Of a stretch of 64,000 nt of DNA, positions 7,738-15,857 are shown one piece after another. The position numbers were made by a program, and so were the translations under genes. The stretch spans positions 62,001 through 126,000 of the forward strand of contig CAYQBN010000004.1 of NCBI GenBank assembly GCA_964415795.1, given 5' to 3'. How positions within the stretch are numbered: position 1 is the first letter of the stretch; each line of letters starts with the position of its first letter. The notes beneath the pieces were generated by a model. The model saw nothing but the letters and a program-made list of their open reading frames with translations, did not search any database and had not been told where the DNA came from. Source of the stretch: CALITV01 sp964415795 (GTDB lineage Bacteria > UBP6 > UBA1177 > JAKLFG01).

Positions 7738-9536
7738 GAACAGCGATGATCCTTGCCACGATCTTCCTGTTGTCGGTATCAGTGCAGGCCTTCTACGACC
7801 AACCAGCCTTCACCTACGAGGGGGCGTACGACTACTTCATCCTCTCCAAGTCGCTCCTCGCCGACAACCAAAGCCAGCCGTATGAAAAAGAGGGACGCGT
7901 ACCTCAAGGAGATACCTCTCTCGGCGTCTCTGGAACCACCGCGACGCTCGGCGCCGACGATGTGCCACCCGACGCCTTGGTTGAGCGGGCGATCCTTGTC
8001 TGGGTCGTCTCGAAAGACAGCTCTGACAAGAACGCCGTCGGCGACCAAATGGTGACCCTCGTGACCCCCGATGGCGAAGAACACCTCGTCACGGCACCTC
8101 TCGCCGGAAACAGTGCGACGCCCCCCTCACTCGAATTCGAGGCCTACGCGAGCGGCAGCTACTACTACTACCTCTATCGCACCGATGTCACCGACATCCT
8201 GAAAACCTATCAGGCCGACAGTCCCGATCCTTCCGTTTCCCAATCGCTTACCGGCAACTATACGGTCAAAGGAGTCGACGACATCTACGATTGCCTTGCG
8301 AACGAGGGCCATGTCTACTGCTCGTCCGCATCGATGGTGGGAGGCTGGCAACTTATTCTCGTCTACTCTTCAAAACAGATAGCGCGCAAAAGGATCTACT
8401 TCTATCACGGCATGGAGTGGAGTTCGAGCACGATGACCAACCCGCTCACCATCCACATCACCGGCTTCGAACTGCCCGAAGAGGCGGTAGTGAAACTGTC
8501 GGTGGTCACGAGCGACGGCGATGATGTCGAGACCGCCAAGGAGTTCCTCCGAATCAAAGGGAACGCGACGACCAACACCTACCTCGTGCTCGCCGATCCC
8601 TGCAACCCGCCCGATTTTCCCTTCAACAACAAGTTCCTCAACTACAACTACAAGAAAGAGCCTTCTCCCGACTGCCTCATCGAACTTTCGTACGATGTCG
8701 ACACCTTTCTGCTCCAATACGATCCGAACGACACACAGGGACTCATCAACGAGCACATCAAGGTCGGTACCACCGCCTTCGATTTCCAGATCGGCACTGG
8801 GTCCGACATCGTCCTCACCAACTACGTGATGATGTCGGTGGATACCAAACTGCCGGCATTCGACATACCCGGCATGGATGAGAAGTTCCTTCGCACCAAT
8901 TCTCTCTCCCCCATTCACCTATGTCATGACCGCGACAGCGCCTACGAGATATGGGTAGAGAACCACGGGCAGGAAACGGCACAGATGGTCATGGTACGTG
9001 ATCCACTTCCCGAAGGACTCAAATATGTCGCCGGAACGACGCAGATAGATCGCACCGGAACCGGGAATTGCTTCGAGCCGGTCGCCGACATAAATGGAGA
9101 ATCGCCCCTGTTCAGCGGCATGCTCGTCGCCGAATCGCTCGGCATCTGCCACGATGCGAGCGACTGCCCGCGGGTGATTCTCCGATTCAAGGTGCGTCCG
9201 CTCGACGGGCTTCCCAAGAACGCGCTCTTCCAAAACACTGCCCTTATCTGGGACGCCGTGCTGGGCGAAGGAGCGGCCTACCGTTCCAATCAAGGGCTTG
9301 CGCTGCGGAGTTTCCTCGACCAGTCGTGCCCCGACACCATCACCGACCCCTATCCCACCGGCACCACCTGCGGGGAGGTCCCGGACACCGATAGCGTCAC
9401 CGACGAGGACTCAAGCATTCCTGATACAGAGAATGTCGAGAACGAATGGGAAAACGCCGATCCCTCGGGATCGCTTGACGACGATATCATTTGGGAAGAC
9501 GAAGAGAGCGGCTGCGCCTGCGCGCTCATCCCCTGA
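7734..9536 (+). CDS. large secreted protein with DUF11-like domain and acidic Cys-Ala-Cys tail
   Basis: 600-residue exported protein with a clear signal peptide (ILATIFLLSVSVQA). The middle is beta-rich. Residues about 395-505 resemble a DUF11/conserved-repeat domain, with YEIWVENHGQETAQMVMVRDPLPEGL as far as it can be read. The last 60 residues are rich in Asp, Glu, Ser and Thr and end in ESGCACALIP. This looks like the GCxC core that precedes MYXO-CTERM anchors, but no transmembrane helix or Arg tail follows before the stop. A surface or periplasmic location is inferred. It is the last gene of the operon and converges on rpoD with only six bases between stops. Confidence 0.75.
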   Translation: MRTAMILATIFLLSVSVQAFYDQPAFTYEGAYDYFILSKSLLADNQSQPYEKEGRVPQGDTSLGVSGTTATLGADDVPPDALVERAILVWVVSKDSSDKNAVGDQMVTLVTPDGEEHLVTAPLAGNSATPPSLEFEAYASGSYYYYLYRTDVTDILKTYQADSPDPSVSQSLTGNYTVKGVDDIYDCLANEGHVYCSSASMVGGWQLILVYSSKQIARKRIYFYHGMEWSSSTMTNPLTIHITGFELPEEAVVKLSVVTSDGDDVETAKEFLRIKGNATTNTYLVLADPCNPPDFPFNNKFLNYNYKKEPSPDCLIELSYDVDTFLLQYDPNDTQGLINEHIKVGTTAFDFQIGTGSDIVLTNYVMMSVDTKLPAFDIPGMDEKFLRTNSLSPIHLCHDRDSAYEIWVENHGQETAQMVMVRDPLPEGLKYVAGTTQIDRTGTGNCFEPVADINGESPLFSGMLVAESLGICHDASDCPRVILRFKVRPLDGLPKNALFQNTALIWDAVLGEGAAYRSNQGLALRSFLDQSCPDTITDPYPTGTTCGEVPDTDSVTDEDSSIPDTENVENEWENADPSGSLDDDIIWEDEESGCACALIP

Positions 9537-9542
9537 CGCGGC

Positions 9543-11660
9543 TTAGGAGGAAAAGTCCTCCCAGCGCGTCTGCTTCTGTTTGAGCATCTTGCGAAGTTTC
9601 ATCACCGCCTTTGCTTCTATCTGGCGGATACGCTCGCGGGTGACCCCCATATCCTTCCCGATCTCCTCGAGCGTGTAGGTCTCCGGCTCACCAATGCCGA
9701 ACCGCATACGGATGACCTTCTCCTCGCGCGGCGTGAGTCCCGAAAAGAGATCTCGGATGATCTCGGCCATGTTCTGCCGCGCAGCATACTCTTCTGGCCC
9801 CATCGTTTTGGGGTCCTCGACGAAATCCTGCAGCTGGCTGTCCTCGTCCTCACCAATAGGGGTCTCCAGCGAGATCGTCTCGCGGGCCGATCGCCACACC
9901 TTGCGGATCTTGTCTTCGGGGATGTTCATCGCCTTCGCGACATCGGCGATGCTCGGCTCGTATCCATTCTTGTTGGTGAGTTCCTTGATGGTCTTGTTTA
10001 TCTTGTTCATCATCTCGATCATGTGGACCGGGATACGTATCGTCCGGCCCTGATCGGCGATGGCACGGGTAATGGACTGACGGATCCACCACGTTGCATA
10101 AGTCGAGAACTTGTAGCCGCGGCTATACTCGAACTTGTCGACCGCCTTGATGAGGCCGATATTCCCCTCGGCGATGATGTCCTTGAAGTCGAGGCCGCGA
10201 TTGTTGTACTTCTTCGCGATGGAAACGACGAGACGAAGATTCGCTTGGATAAGTTTGTTCTTTGCGGAGCGAACCGTCTCCTCGGCGCACTTGAGCCGCT
10301 CTACCGCCGCCCGAAGATCCTCACGCGAAAGACCAGTTTCCGCTTCAAGCTTCTTGATGCTTCGTCGGGTTTGCGCTATGAGCGTGTACTTTTCCTGGAC
10401 CTCGCTCATTCTCCGACGATCCAGCAACGGGAACTTGCGCGGGTTCGACAAAACGGCGTTCATCTCACCGAAACTCATCCCGAAAGATCGTTCGATCTGA
10501 TCTATGTTCTGCTCCAGCCGATCGACCTTCTCCTGATAGCCCCTGAGACGCTCCCCGAGCGTGTAGAGGTAATTCTTGTTGAGGCGCATGTCCATGATAA
10601 CCCCAACCATTCGTTCGAGTATCTCGGCGGCCTCTTTCTGCTTCGGCTCGGGATTACGGACGGTCGCAGCCTGCTTGAGCAGCCGCTCCCGCTCGCGGCT
10701 CAGTTGCTTAAGTTTATCTATGTGGCGAGACAATCCTTCGACAGCGAGGCGCACCTTCTCGACGGCAGGATCCACTCCCGGTTCTTCCGACCTCCGTTCC
10801 GCCGACATGTCGGCAACGACCGCGGCGCCCTCTTTCCCCGTCTCCTCGCGATCGACCGTCACTTCGTCATCTTCATCGGCATCGTCTTCGCCCTCGTCTT
10901 CTTCGTCGTCCTCCCCTTCGTCCGCCCTCTCCATATCCGCAAGGATCTCGTCTTCCTCGCTTTCCTTTTCGGATTCCTCCTCGACCTCTTCTTCGGACTC
11001 GTCACCTTCTTCTTCGCCGAGGTCCTCATCACTTTCCCGTATGACCTCTTTGAGCGTCACCTGCTCGTTCATGAGCTTCTCGGGGATTGCAACGATCTCT
11101 TTGAAAGTAATGAACACCGACAACAGAGTGCGAATGATCTCTTTCTCGCCCTCTTCGATGCGCTGTGCGATGGCGACCTCGCCTTCCTTCGTGAGCAGTG
11201 GTACCGATCCGATGGTCAGCATGTACATACGGAGAGGATCCTTGCGTCCCCGTTCGGCCGGCACTACCGGCTTCTTAACGACCGGCAGATCGGTGAGAAT
11301 CGTTTCTTCATCGCTCTTCTCAGTGACGACCGGGATCTTGAACTCGTCGAGGACATTGAAAAGAAGGTCCATGTCGTCAACCGAGAAATCCACATTGTCG
11401 GGGAAAAGCGCATCTATCTCTTCATAGGTGATATCGCCGCTGCTTTTGATGATGGCGTCAATGACATCAACCAATTGGGGATTGCTGAGATCGTCCCCGC
11501 CGACCCTTTTGATCGCTTCGATGATCCTCCTGCGATCTACTGCCTCCCCTTTGTTCTCCCGGGGAGTCTCCGGGCGCCCATCGAGGCGCATACGCATCTT
11601 TTTCCGTCGTTTCAGAAAATCTCGGTCCCGTCTTGTCGGCATTCTTCTCCTCACGGTCAT
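9543..11660 (-). CDS. rpoD: primary sigma factor RpoD
   Basis: 705-residue housekeeping sigma-70. Region 1.1 is present near residues 40-90 (IDALFPD), and region 1.2 begins at DPLRMYM. Regions 2.3-2.4 read FSTYATWWIRQSITRAIADQ, followed by regions 3 and 4 with the helix-turn-helix VTRERIRQIEAKAV. The non-conserved region between 1.2 and 2.1 carries a very acidic insert of about 80 residues (roughly 205-290). The start overlaps the dnaG stop by 4 bp, a classical dnaG-rpoD arrangement lacking rpsU. The strong TTGACA/TATAAT-like promoters in the window match its recognition regions. Confidence 0.98.
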   Translation of the reverse strand: MTVRRRMPTRRDRDFLKRRKKMRMRLDGRPETPRENKGEAVDRRRIIEAIKRVGGDDLSNPQLVDVIDAIIKSSGDITYEEIDALFPDNVDFSVDDMDLLFNVLDEFKIPVVTEKSDEETILTDLPVVKKPVVPAERGRKDPLRMYMLTIGSVPLLTKEGEVAIAQRIEEGEKEIIRTLLSVFITFKEIVAIPEKLMNEQVTLKEVIRESDEDLGEEEGDESEEEVEEESEKESEEDEILADMERADEGEDDEEDEGEDDADEDDEVTVDREETGKEGAAVVADMSAERRSEEPGVDPAVEKVRLAVEGLSRHIDKLKQLSRERERLLKQAATVRNPEPKQKEAAEILERMVGVIMDMRLNKNYLYTLGERLRGYQEKVDRLEQNIDQIERSFGMSFGEMNAVLSNPRKFPLLDRRRMSEVQEKYTLIAQTRRSIKKLEAETGLSREDLRAAVERLKCAEETVRSAKNKLIQANLRLVVSIAKKYNNRGLDFKDIIAEGNIGLIKAVDKFEYSRGYKFSTYATWWIRQSITRAIADQGRTIRIPVHMIEMMNKINKTIKELTNKNGYEPSIADVAKAMNIPEDKIRKVWRSARETISLETPIGEDEDSQLQDFVEDPKTMGPEEYAARQNMAEIIRDLFSGLTPREEKVIRMRFGIGEPETYTLEEIGKDMGVTRERIRQIEAKAVMKLRKMLKQKQTRWEDFSS
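9546..9561. terminator. possible bidirectional hairpin between converging genes
   Basis: GGAGGA and TCCTCC form a perfect 6-bp stem with an AAAG loop, lying in the last codons of rpoD and just past the stop of the converging surface-protein gene. No clear T-run follows on either strand, so termination is plausible but unproven. Confidence 0.3.
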
Positions 11661-13456
11661 TTGCCTGTGGTGTTCTCGATAAGCGTTTCCCGCAATCTCT
11701 TTTTCTCCTGTTTGAGCCGCTGTATTTCGGCGATCGCCTCGGGCGACCCATCGGAGGAGAGATCGCTCACCGTCCGGTCGATGTCCGCTATCCTCATATT
11801 CAAAAGAAGCAGGTGGAAGCGACGCCGAGCGGCAGTATCGTCCATCCGCGCGAACGCCGCGGCCTCCTCACCGTCCGACGACAGACGCTCTATCACCGCC
11901 CGCAACGCTTCGGCATCGTCGGCGTCGTGCGCCGCAAGGAGCGCGGCACGCAACTGCGATTTGTCATACTTCCCCAGAAAGGCGCATTCGCGGCTGTCAA
12001 GAGCCGGAATAAGGACCGGATGCGTCGCAACGACGAGGAGCAACTCACGATAACCCGCCGCGGGATCGTCTTCTGGTCCCTTCCGATCCGGCGCCGCATC
12101 CTCCGACCGTCCCCCACGCGCGAGCCCGCCTTGTTCCTTCCGCATAAGGTCCTGCAGGTGGCGCACCAGCTGCTTTGCCTCCCCCGCCTTAACAGAGGAA
12201 TGCGTGGACGCGACCTTTTCGACGAAACCAAGATACTCTTCGCGCCTATAGGGGAGCACCGATCGTAAAAGGCGCGCCATCTCGATCTTCGCCGCCTCCC
12301 GTTCAGGGATGGGATCCGCCGAGAACACCCGGGCGGTCAAGTCGGCGAGATAATGTTGGAGGATGTCTCTCCGTGCCCCGGAGAGGATCTCTTCGATCCG
12401 TCGCCGCCCATCGGGACGCCGAACAAGGGAATCAGGGTCTTCCTTTTCATCGCCGCTCTCGATAAAGGCGGCGCGGAGATCCATCTTCTCCGGTCTCTTG
12501 AGTTCCAATACGCGACGCATCGCGGCACGCCCTGCCGCATCGCCGTCGAGAAGCATCACGACCGGCACACCAAAGCGCTCAAGTAAGGCGAGATGCTCCT
12601 CGGTAACCGCCGTACCAAGCGCCGCGACCGCGGTGGAAAACCCATGGACATGCAACGAGATGACATCGAAGTACCCCTCGGTGACGATGATGTAGCGATG
12701 CTCTTTGAGTCCCTCGCGGACGAGGTTGATGCCGAACAGGCTGGATCGCTTGGAGAACACCGGAGTCTCCGGCGTATTGAGGTATTTCGGTTCACCATCG
12801 CCAAGGATACGCCCGCCGAAGCCGATAACTTGCCGTCGCTGATTGACGACCGGTATCATGATGCGATTATAGAAAAAAGAGCGTATTCGACCGCTAGCAT
12901 CGATGCGTGCAAGTCCTCCCCGTTCCATTGTCTCCCCGGAGACGCCGTTTGACCTCAGGAAAGAAACCAGTTCGTCACCGTCACCGACCCAGCCAAGGCC
13001 GAATCGCTTAACCGCATCCGATGTGACACCACGGCTCTCGAGATAGGATGACACCTGCGGCGCTGTGGCGAGTTTGCGGTGAAAAAAAAGAGCCGCGAGT
13101 CGGTTCGCCGCTATGATGAGGCGCCGTTCCTCCTCCGCGCGGCCCGCAGCCGGTGTCGTCGTCTCCTCCAACAGTTCGCGAACGCCGAACTCGGATCCGA
13201 TCTTACGAACCGCCTCGCGGAACGAAAGCGATTCGATCATCATCAGGAATGTGATCGCGTTGCCATGTGCACCACACCCGAAGCAGTGGTAGAACTGCCG
13301 TTCCTCGTTCACCGAGAAAGAGGGGGTTTTCTCTTTATGAAACGGGCAGAGCCCCACATACCGTCGTCCAGTTTGCTGGAGTTTCACATGGCGACGCACT
13401 ACATCGACGATATTGACGCGCTCCTCTACGATACGGTTTGCGTCCACGAGTGCCAC
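11657..13456 (-). CDS. dnaG: DNA primase DnaG
   Basis: 599-residue primase that makes RNA primers at the replication fork. The CHC2 zinc-binding domain has C37, H40, C58 and C61 (GLCPFHKEKTPSF and YHCFGCG). The Toprim core has VTEGYFDVISLH near residue 255 and the metal-binding LLDGDAAG near 305. The C-terminal helicase-binding region is divergent, as usual. The start is GTG with no evident Shine-Dalgarno sequence, and it lies inside one arm of a 10-bp inverted repeat. The gene is first in the dnaG-rpoD operon and is transcribed from a near-consensus promoter just upstream. Confidence 0.97.
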   Translation of the reverse strand: MALVDANRIVEERVNIVDVVRRHVKLQQTGRRYVGLCPFHKEKTPSFSVNEERQFYHCFGCGAHGNAITFLMMIESLSFREAVRKIGSEFGVRELLEETTTPAAGRAEEERRLIIAANRLAALFFHRKLATAPQVSSYLESRGVTSDAVKRFGLGWVGDGDELVSFLRSNGVSGETMERGGLARIDASGRIRSFFYNRIMIPVVNQRRQVIGFGGRILGDGEPKYLNTPETPVFSKRSSLFGINLVREGLKEHRYIIVTEGYFDVISLHVHGFSTAVAALGTAVTEEHLALLERFGVPVVMLLDGDAAGRAAMRRVLELKRPEKMDLRAAFIESGDEKEDPDSLVRRPDGRRRIEEILSGARRDILQHYLADLTARVFSADPIPEREAAKIEMARLLRSVLPYRREEYLGFVEKVASTHSSVKAGEAKQLVRHLQDLMRKEQGGLARGGRSEDAAPDRKGPEDDPAAGYRELLLVVATHPVLIPALDSRECAFLGKYDKSQLRAALLAAHDADDAEALRAVIERLSSDGEEAAAFARMDDTAARRRFHLLLLNMRIADIDRTVSDLSSDGSPEAIAEIQRLKQEKKRLRETLIENTTGK

Positions 13457-13487
13457 AGAAGATCGCCGCTCAAAAAATTCTGTGGCA
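13451..13487. repeat. perfect 10-bp inverted repeat over the dnaG start region
   Basis: TGCCACAGAA (13451-13460) and TTCTGTGGCA (13478-13487) are exact reverse complements separated by 17 bp. One arm abuts the dnaG -10 box and the other contains the dnaG GTG start codon. It may be an operator or, in part, an RNA structure at the start of translation. Confidence 0.6.
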
Positions 13488-13514
13488 TTATAGTGTAGGG
13501 CACCTAAAAGTCAA
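13487..13514 (-). promoter_or_regulatory. promoter of dnaG-rpoD
   Basis: On the minus strand TTGACT (13509-13514), a 16-bp spacer and a perfect TATAAT (13487-13492). Transcription should start near 13480, giving a 5' leader of about 25 nt. Confidence 0.8.
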
Positions 13515-13578
13515 AAATTGCATATCATCGGTCGTTTTTAGCATTTTGTTAGAGATTCGAGACTGTTGGGAATTCGTC

Positions 13579-13615
13579 TTGACTTTTGACGGGAAAGGGA
13601 GGCCAAGAATATGGA
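13579..13615 (+). promoter_or_regulatory. weak candidate promoter of the stn-like operon
   Basis: Two overlapping -35-like boxes, TTGACT (13579-13584) and TTGACG (13586-13591), are followed 18 bp later by TATGGA (13610-13615). The -10 box is poor, so this may need an activator. The leader to the ATG at 13663 would be about 40 nt. Confidence 0.35.
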
Positions 13616-13662
13616 GGAGAGAGAGGTACGGAGTTTTATCACCTTTCATCAACGGAGGTACC

Positions 13663-14124
13663 ATGAGCCACACGACCGACCTGCTCAAAAAGATCGAGCC
13701 CGATCGAAGTAACCTCATCAAGGCATTACAGACGGTGCAAGAAGATGTCGGCTATGTGTCCGACGAAGCCATCGAGGCCATAGCTCGCCACTTCTCCGTC
13801 GCACCGGTCGAGGTCGAGGGTATCGTTAGTTTCTACGCCCAATTCAAGCGGGTAAAACCGGGGAAGTACCGCATCTCGGTCTGCGACGGTACCGCTTGTC
13901 ACATCAAAGGGGCAACGCTCGTCTCGGGATGGATCACCGAAGAACTCGGCATCAAAGGAGGCGAGACCGACAAGGAGGGGCTCTTCTCACTCGAGGTGGT
14001 GGCCTGCCTCGGCTGCTGCAGCCTCGCGCCCGTCATCTCGATCAACGGGAAAGTGTACGGCAACCTTGAACGCAAGACAGTACTGAAAATCCTCAAAGAC
14101 TACCGAAAGGGAGGTGCCGCATGA
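13663..14124 (+). CDS. NuoE/HndA-like thioredoxin-fold [2Fe-2S] subunit (StnA-like)
   Basis: 153-residue NAD-linked oxidoreductase subunit of the NuoE family. The thioredoxin-like [2Fe-2S] ligands are C74, C79, C115 and C118/C119 (SVCDGTAC and VACLGCC). An N-terminal helical part contains the usual YVSDEAIEAIARHF. ATG 13663 follows a strong GGAGG, and the upstream open frame is AT-rich and non-coding in look. It overlaps the NuoF-like gene by ATGA. In known complexes this subunit shuttles electrons next to the NADH-binding flavoprotein. Here the third gene points to an Stn-type transhydrogenase rather than complex I or a hydrogenase. Confidence 0.9.
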   Translation: MSHTTDLLKKIEPDRSNLIKALQTVQEDVGYVSDEAIEAIARHFSVAPVEVEGIVSFYAQFKRVKPGKYRISVCDGTACHIKGATLVSGWITEELGIKGGETDKEGLFSLEVVACLGCCSLAPVISINGKVYGNLERKTVLKILKDYRKGGAA

Positions 14125-15857
14125 CCATTCGTCGCATCAACATCGGTGTCAGTTCGTGCGGTATCGCCGCCGGCGCAAGTGAAACGGCCGCGTTCCTCAA
14201 GAAGGAGATAACCGACATTCCCATCGTCGAAGTGGGCTGCATCGGTCACTGCTACGCCGAGCCGCTCGTCGAGGTGGTGACCGACAAGGGGTCGGTGTTC
14301 TATGAAAAGGTCCTCCCCAAGAAAGAACACCTCGACCGCATCCTCGGCCTGAAGGATGAAGGACGCCTTACCATGCGATCTCAGCGCACCGAGCGGGAGA
14401 AAATAAAAGTGCTCGCGCTCGCGGGGCGCATCGCAATGACCTCGATCGACGAGTACATTTCACACGATGGCTACCAAGGCCTGAAAAAGGCGCTCGCCAT
14501 GAAACCGGCCGACATCGTGGAGGAAGTCAAAAAATCGGGACTTCGTGGCCGCGGCGGCGGCGGATTCCCGACGGGAACGAAATGGGGGTTCCTCGCGGCG
14601 AAACAGGCACCGGAGAAGGTGCTCATCTGCAACGCGGATGAGGGTGACCCGGGGGCGTTCATGGACCGTTCCCTCATGGAATCGGTACCCCATCAGGTCC
14701 TCGAAGGCATGCTCATCGGCGCATGGGCGACCGGCGCAACGAAACTCTTCATCTACTGCCGCGCCGAGTACCCACTTGCAATTAAAAACCTTAAGATCGC
14801 CATCTCCCAAATCTACGAACGGAAGCTCAATGACCTCAATGGTCGCATTGTCGAATTCAAACTGAAGGAAGGAGCCGGTGCCTTCGTGTGCGGCGAAGAA
14901 ACGGCGATGATCCATTCGCTCGAAGGAAAACGCGGCACGCCGCGGTTCCGTCCCCCCTACCCGACCGACAGCGGCTACCACGGATATCCCACCGCGATAA
15001 ACAATGTCGAGACCTTCGGCAACATTCCCCTTATCCTGCGCGAAGGAGGCGAGGAGTTCGCGAAACTCGGTACCGCCGGATCGAAAGGCACCAAACTGTT
15101 CGCTCTCGCCGGCGATGTCAAGTATCCGGGACTCGCCGAGGTCCCAATGGGGGTCACCATCGGCGACATCGTCTACGAGATCGGTGGCGCCGACCGCGAC
15201 GCGGTCAAGGCGGTTCAGATCGGCGGCCCGTCAGGTGGCTGTATCCCCGCCGAAAAGTTCGACGCTGTCGTCGACTATGACTCGCTCAAAAGCCTCGGCG
15301 CCATCATGGGCTCCGGCGGTCTCATCGTCATCGGCAAGAACCGCTGTATGGTGGAGACGGCGCGCTACTTCCTCGAGTTCACGACGCGCGAATCATGCGG
15401 CAAGTGCACCTTCTGCCGCATCGGCACCAAACGAATGCTCGAACGGCTCGAGAAGATAACGCAGGGAAAAGGCACCGACGAAGATGTCGCGTTCCTCGCC
15501 GATCTCGGTCCCAAGGTCATCAGGGGATCGCTCTGCGGCCTCGGCCAAACGGCGCCGAATCCGGTCATCTCGACGCTCCGCTACTTCCGGCACGAATACG
15601 ACGCTCACACCAAGGAAAGCATATGTCCGGCGCTCCAGTGCAACGCCCTTTCCGATGTCTCCATCGATCTCGAGAAATGCGTGAAGTGCGGACTGTGCGT
15701 CAAAACCTGCCCAGTCAAGGCGATAAGCAAGGATTTCGTCGTAGACAACGCCATCTGCACTCGATGCAACTCCTGCATCGAGGTATGTCCCAAGAAAGCG
15801 ATCAGCCGGGTGAAGAAAGGAACGGGGTTCTACGGCACGAAAGGAGGCGCACAATGA
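14121..15857 (+). CDS. NuoF/HndC-like NADH-binding flavoprotein (StnB-like)
   Basis: 578-residue NADH- and FMN-binding subunit. The N-terminal thioredoxin-like domain has SCGIAAGA (C13) and VGCIGHC (C40, C44). The NuoF core follows with GLRGRGGGGFPTG near 140-152, ADEGDPGAF near 172 and the 4Fe-4S motif ESCGKCTFC near 425. The C-terminus adds two 4Fe-4S ferredoxin motifs, CVKCGLCVKTC and CTRCNSCIEVC. This five-part layout is that of bifurcating hydrogenases and Stn, not of respiratory complex I. FMN in such proteins is the proposed or shown bifurcation site. It is coupled by ATGA overlaps to both neighbours. Confidence 0.93.
   Translation: MTIRRINIGVSSCGIAAGASETAAFLKKEITDIPIVEVGCIGHCYAEPLVEVVTDKGSVFYEKVLPKKEHLDRILGLKDEGRLTMRSQRTEREKIKVLALAGRIAMTSIDEYISHDGYQGLKKALAMKPADIVEEVKKSGLRGRGGGGFPTGTKWGFLAAKQAPEKVLICNADEGDPGAFMDRSLMESVPHQVLEGMLIGAWATGATKLFIYCRAEYPLAIKNLKIAISQIYERKLNDLNGRIVEFKLKEGAGAFVCGEETAMIHSLEGKRGTPRFRPPYPTDSGYHGYPTAINNVETFGNIPLILREGGEEFAKLGTAGSKGTKLFALAGDVKYPGLAEVPMGVTIGDIVYEIGGADRDAVKAVQIGGPSGGCIPAEKFDAVVDYDSLKSLGAIMGSGGLIVIGKNRCMVETARYFLEFTTRESCGKCTFCRIGTKRMLERLEKITQGKGTDEDVAFLADLGPKVIRGSLCGLGQTAPNPVISTLRYFRHEYDAHTKESICPALQCNALSDVSIDLEKCVKCGLCVKTCPVKAISKDFVVDNAICTRCNSCIEVCPKKAISRVKKGTGFYGTKGGAQ

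Noticed and set aside
10023..12053. Long open frame on the plus strand opposite rpoD and dnaG
   Set aside because: It is the shadow of two highly conserved genes. Its translation shows no family motif, and its composition follows from codon bias on the other strand.
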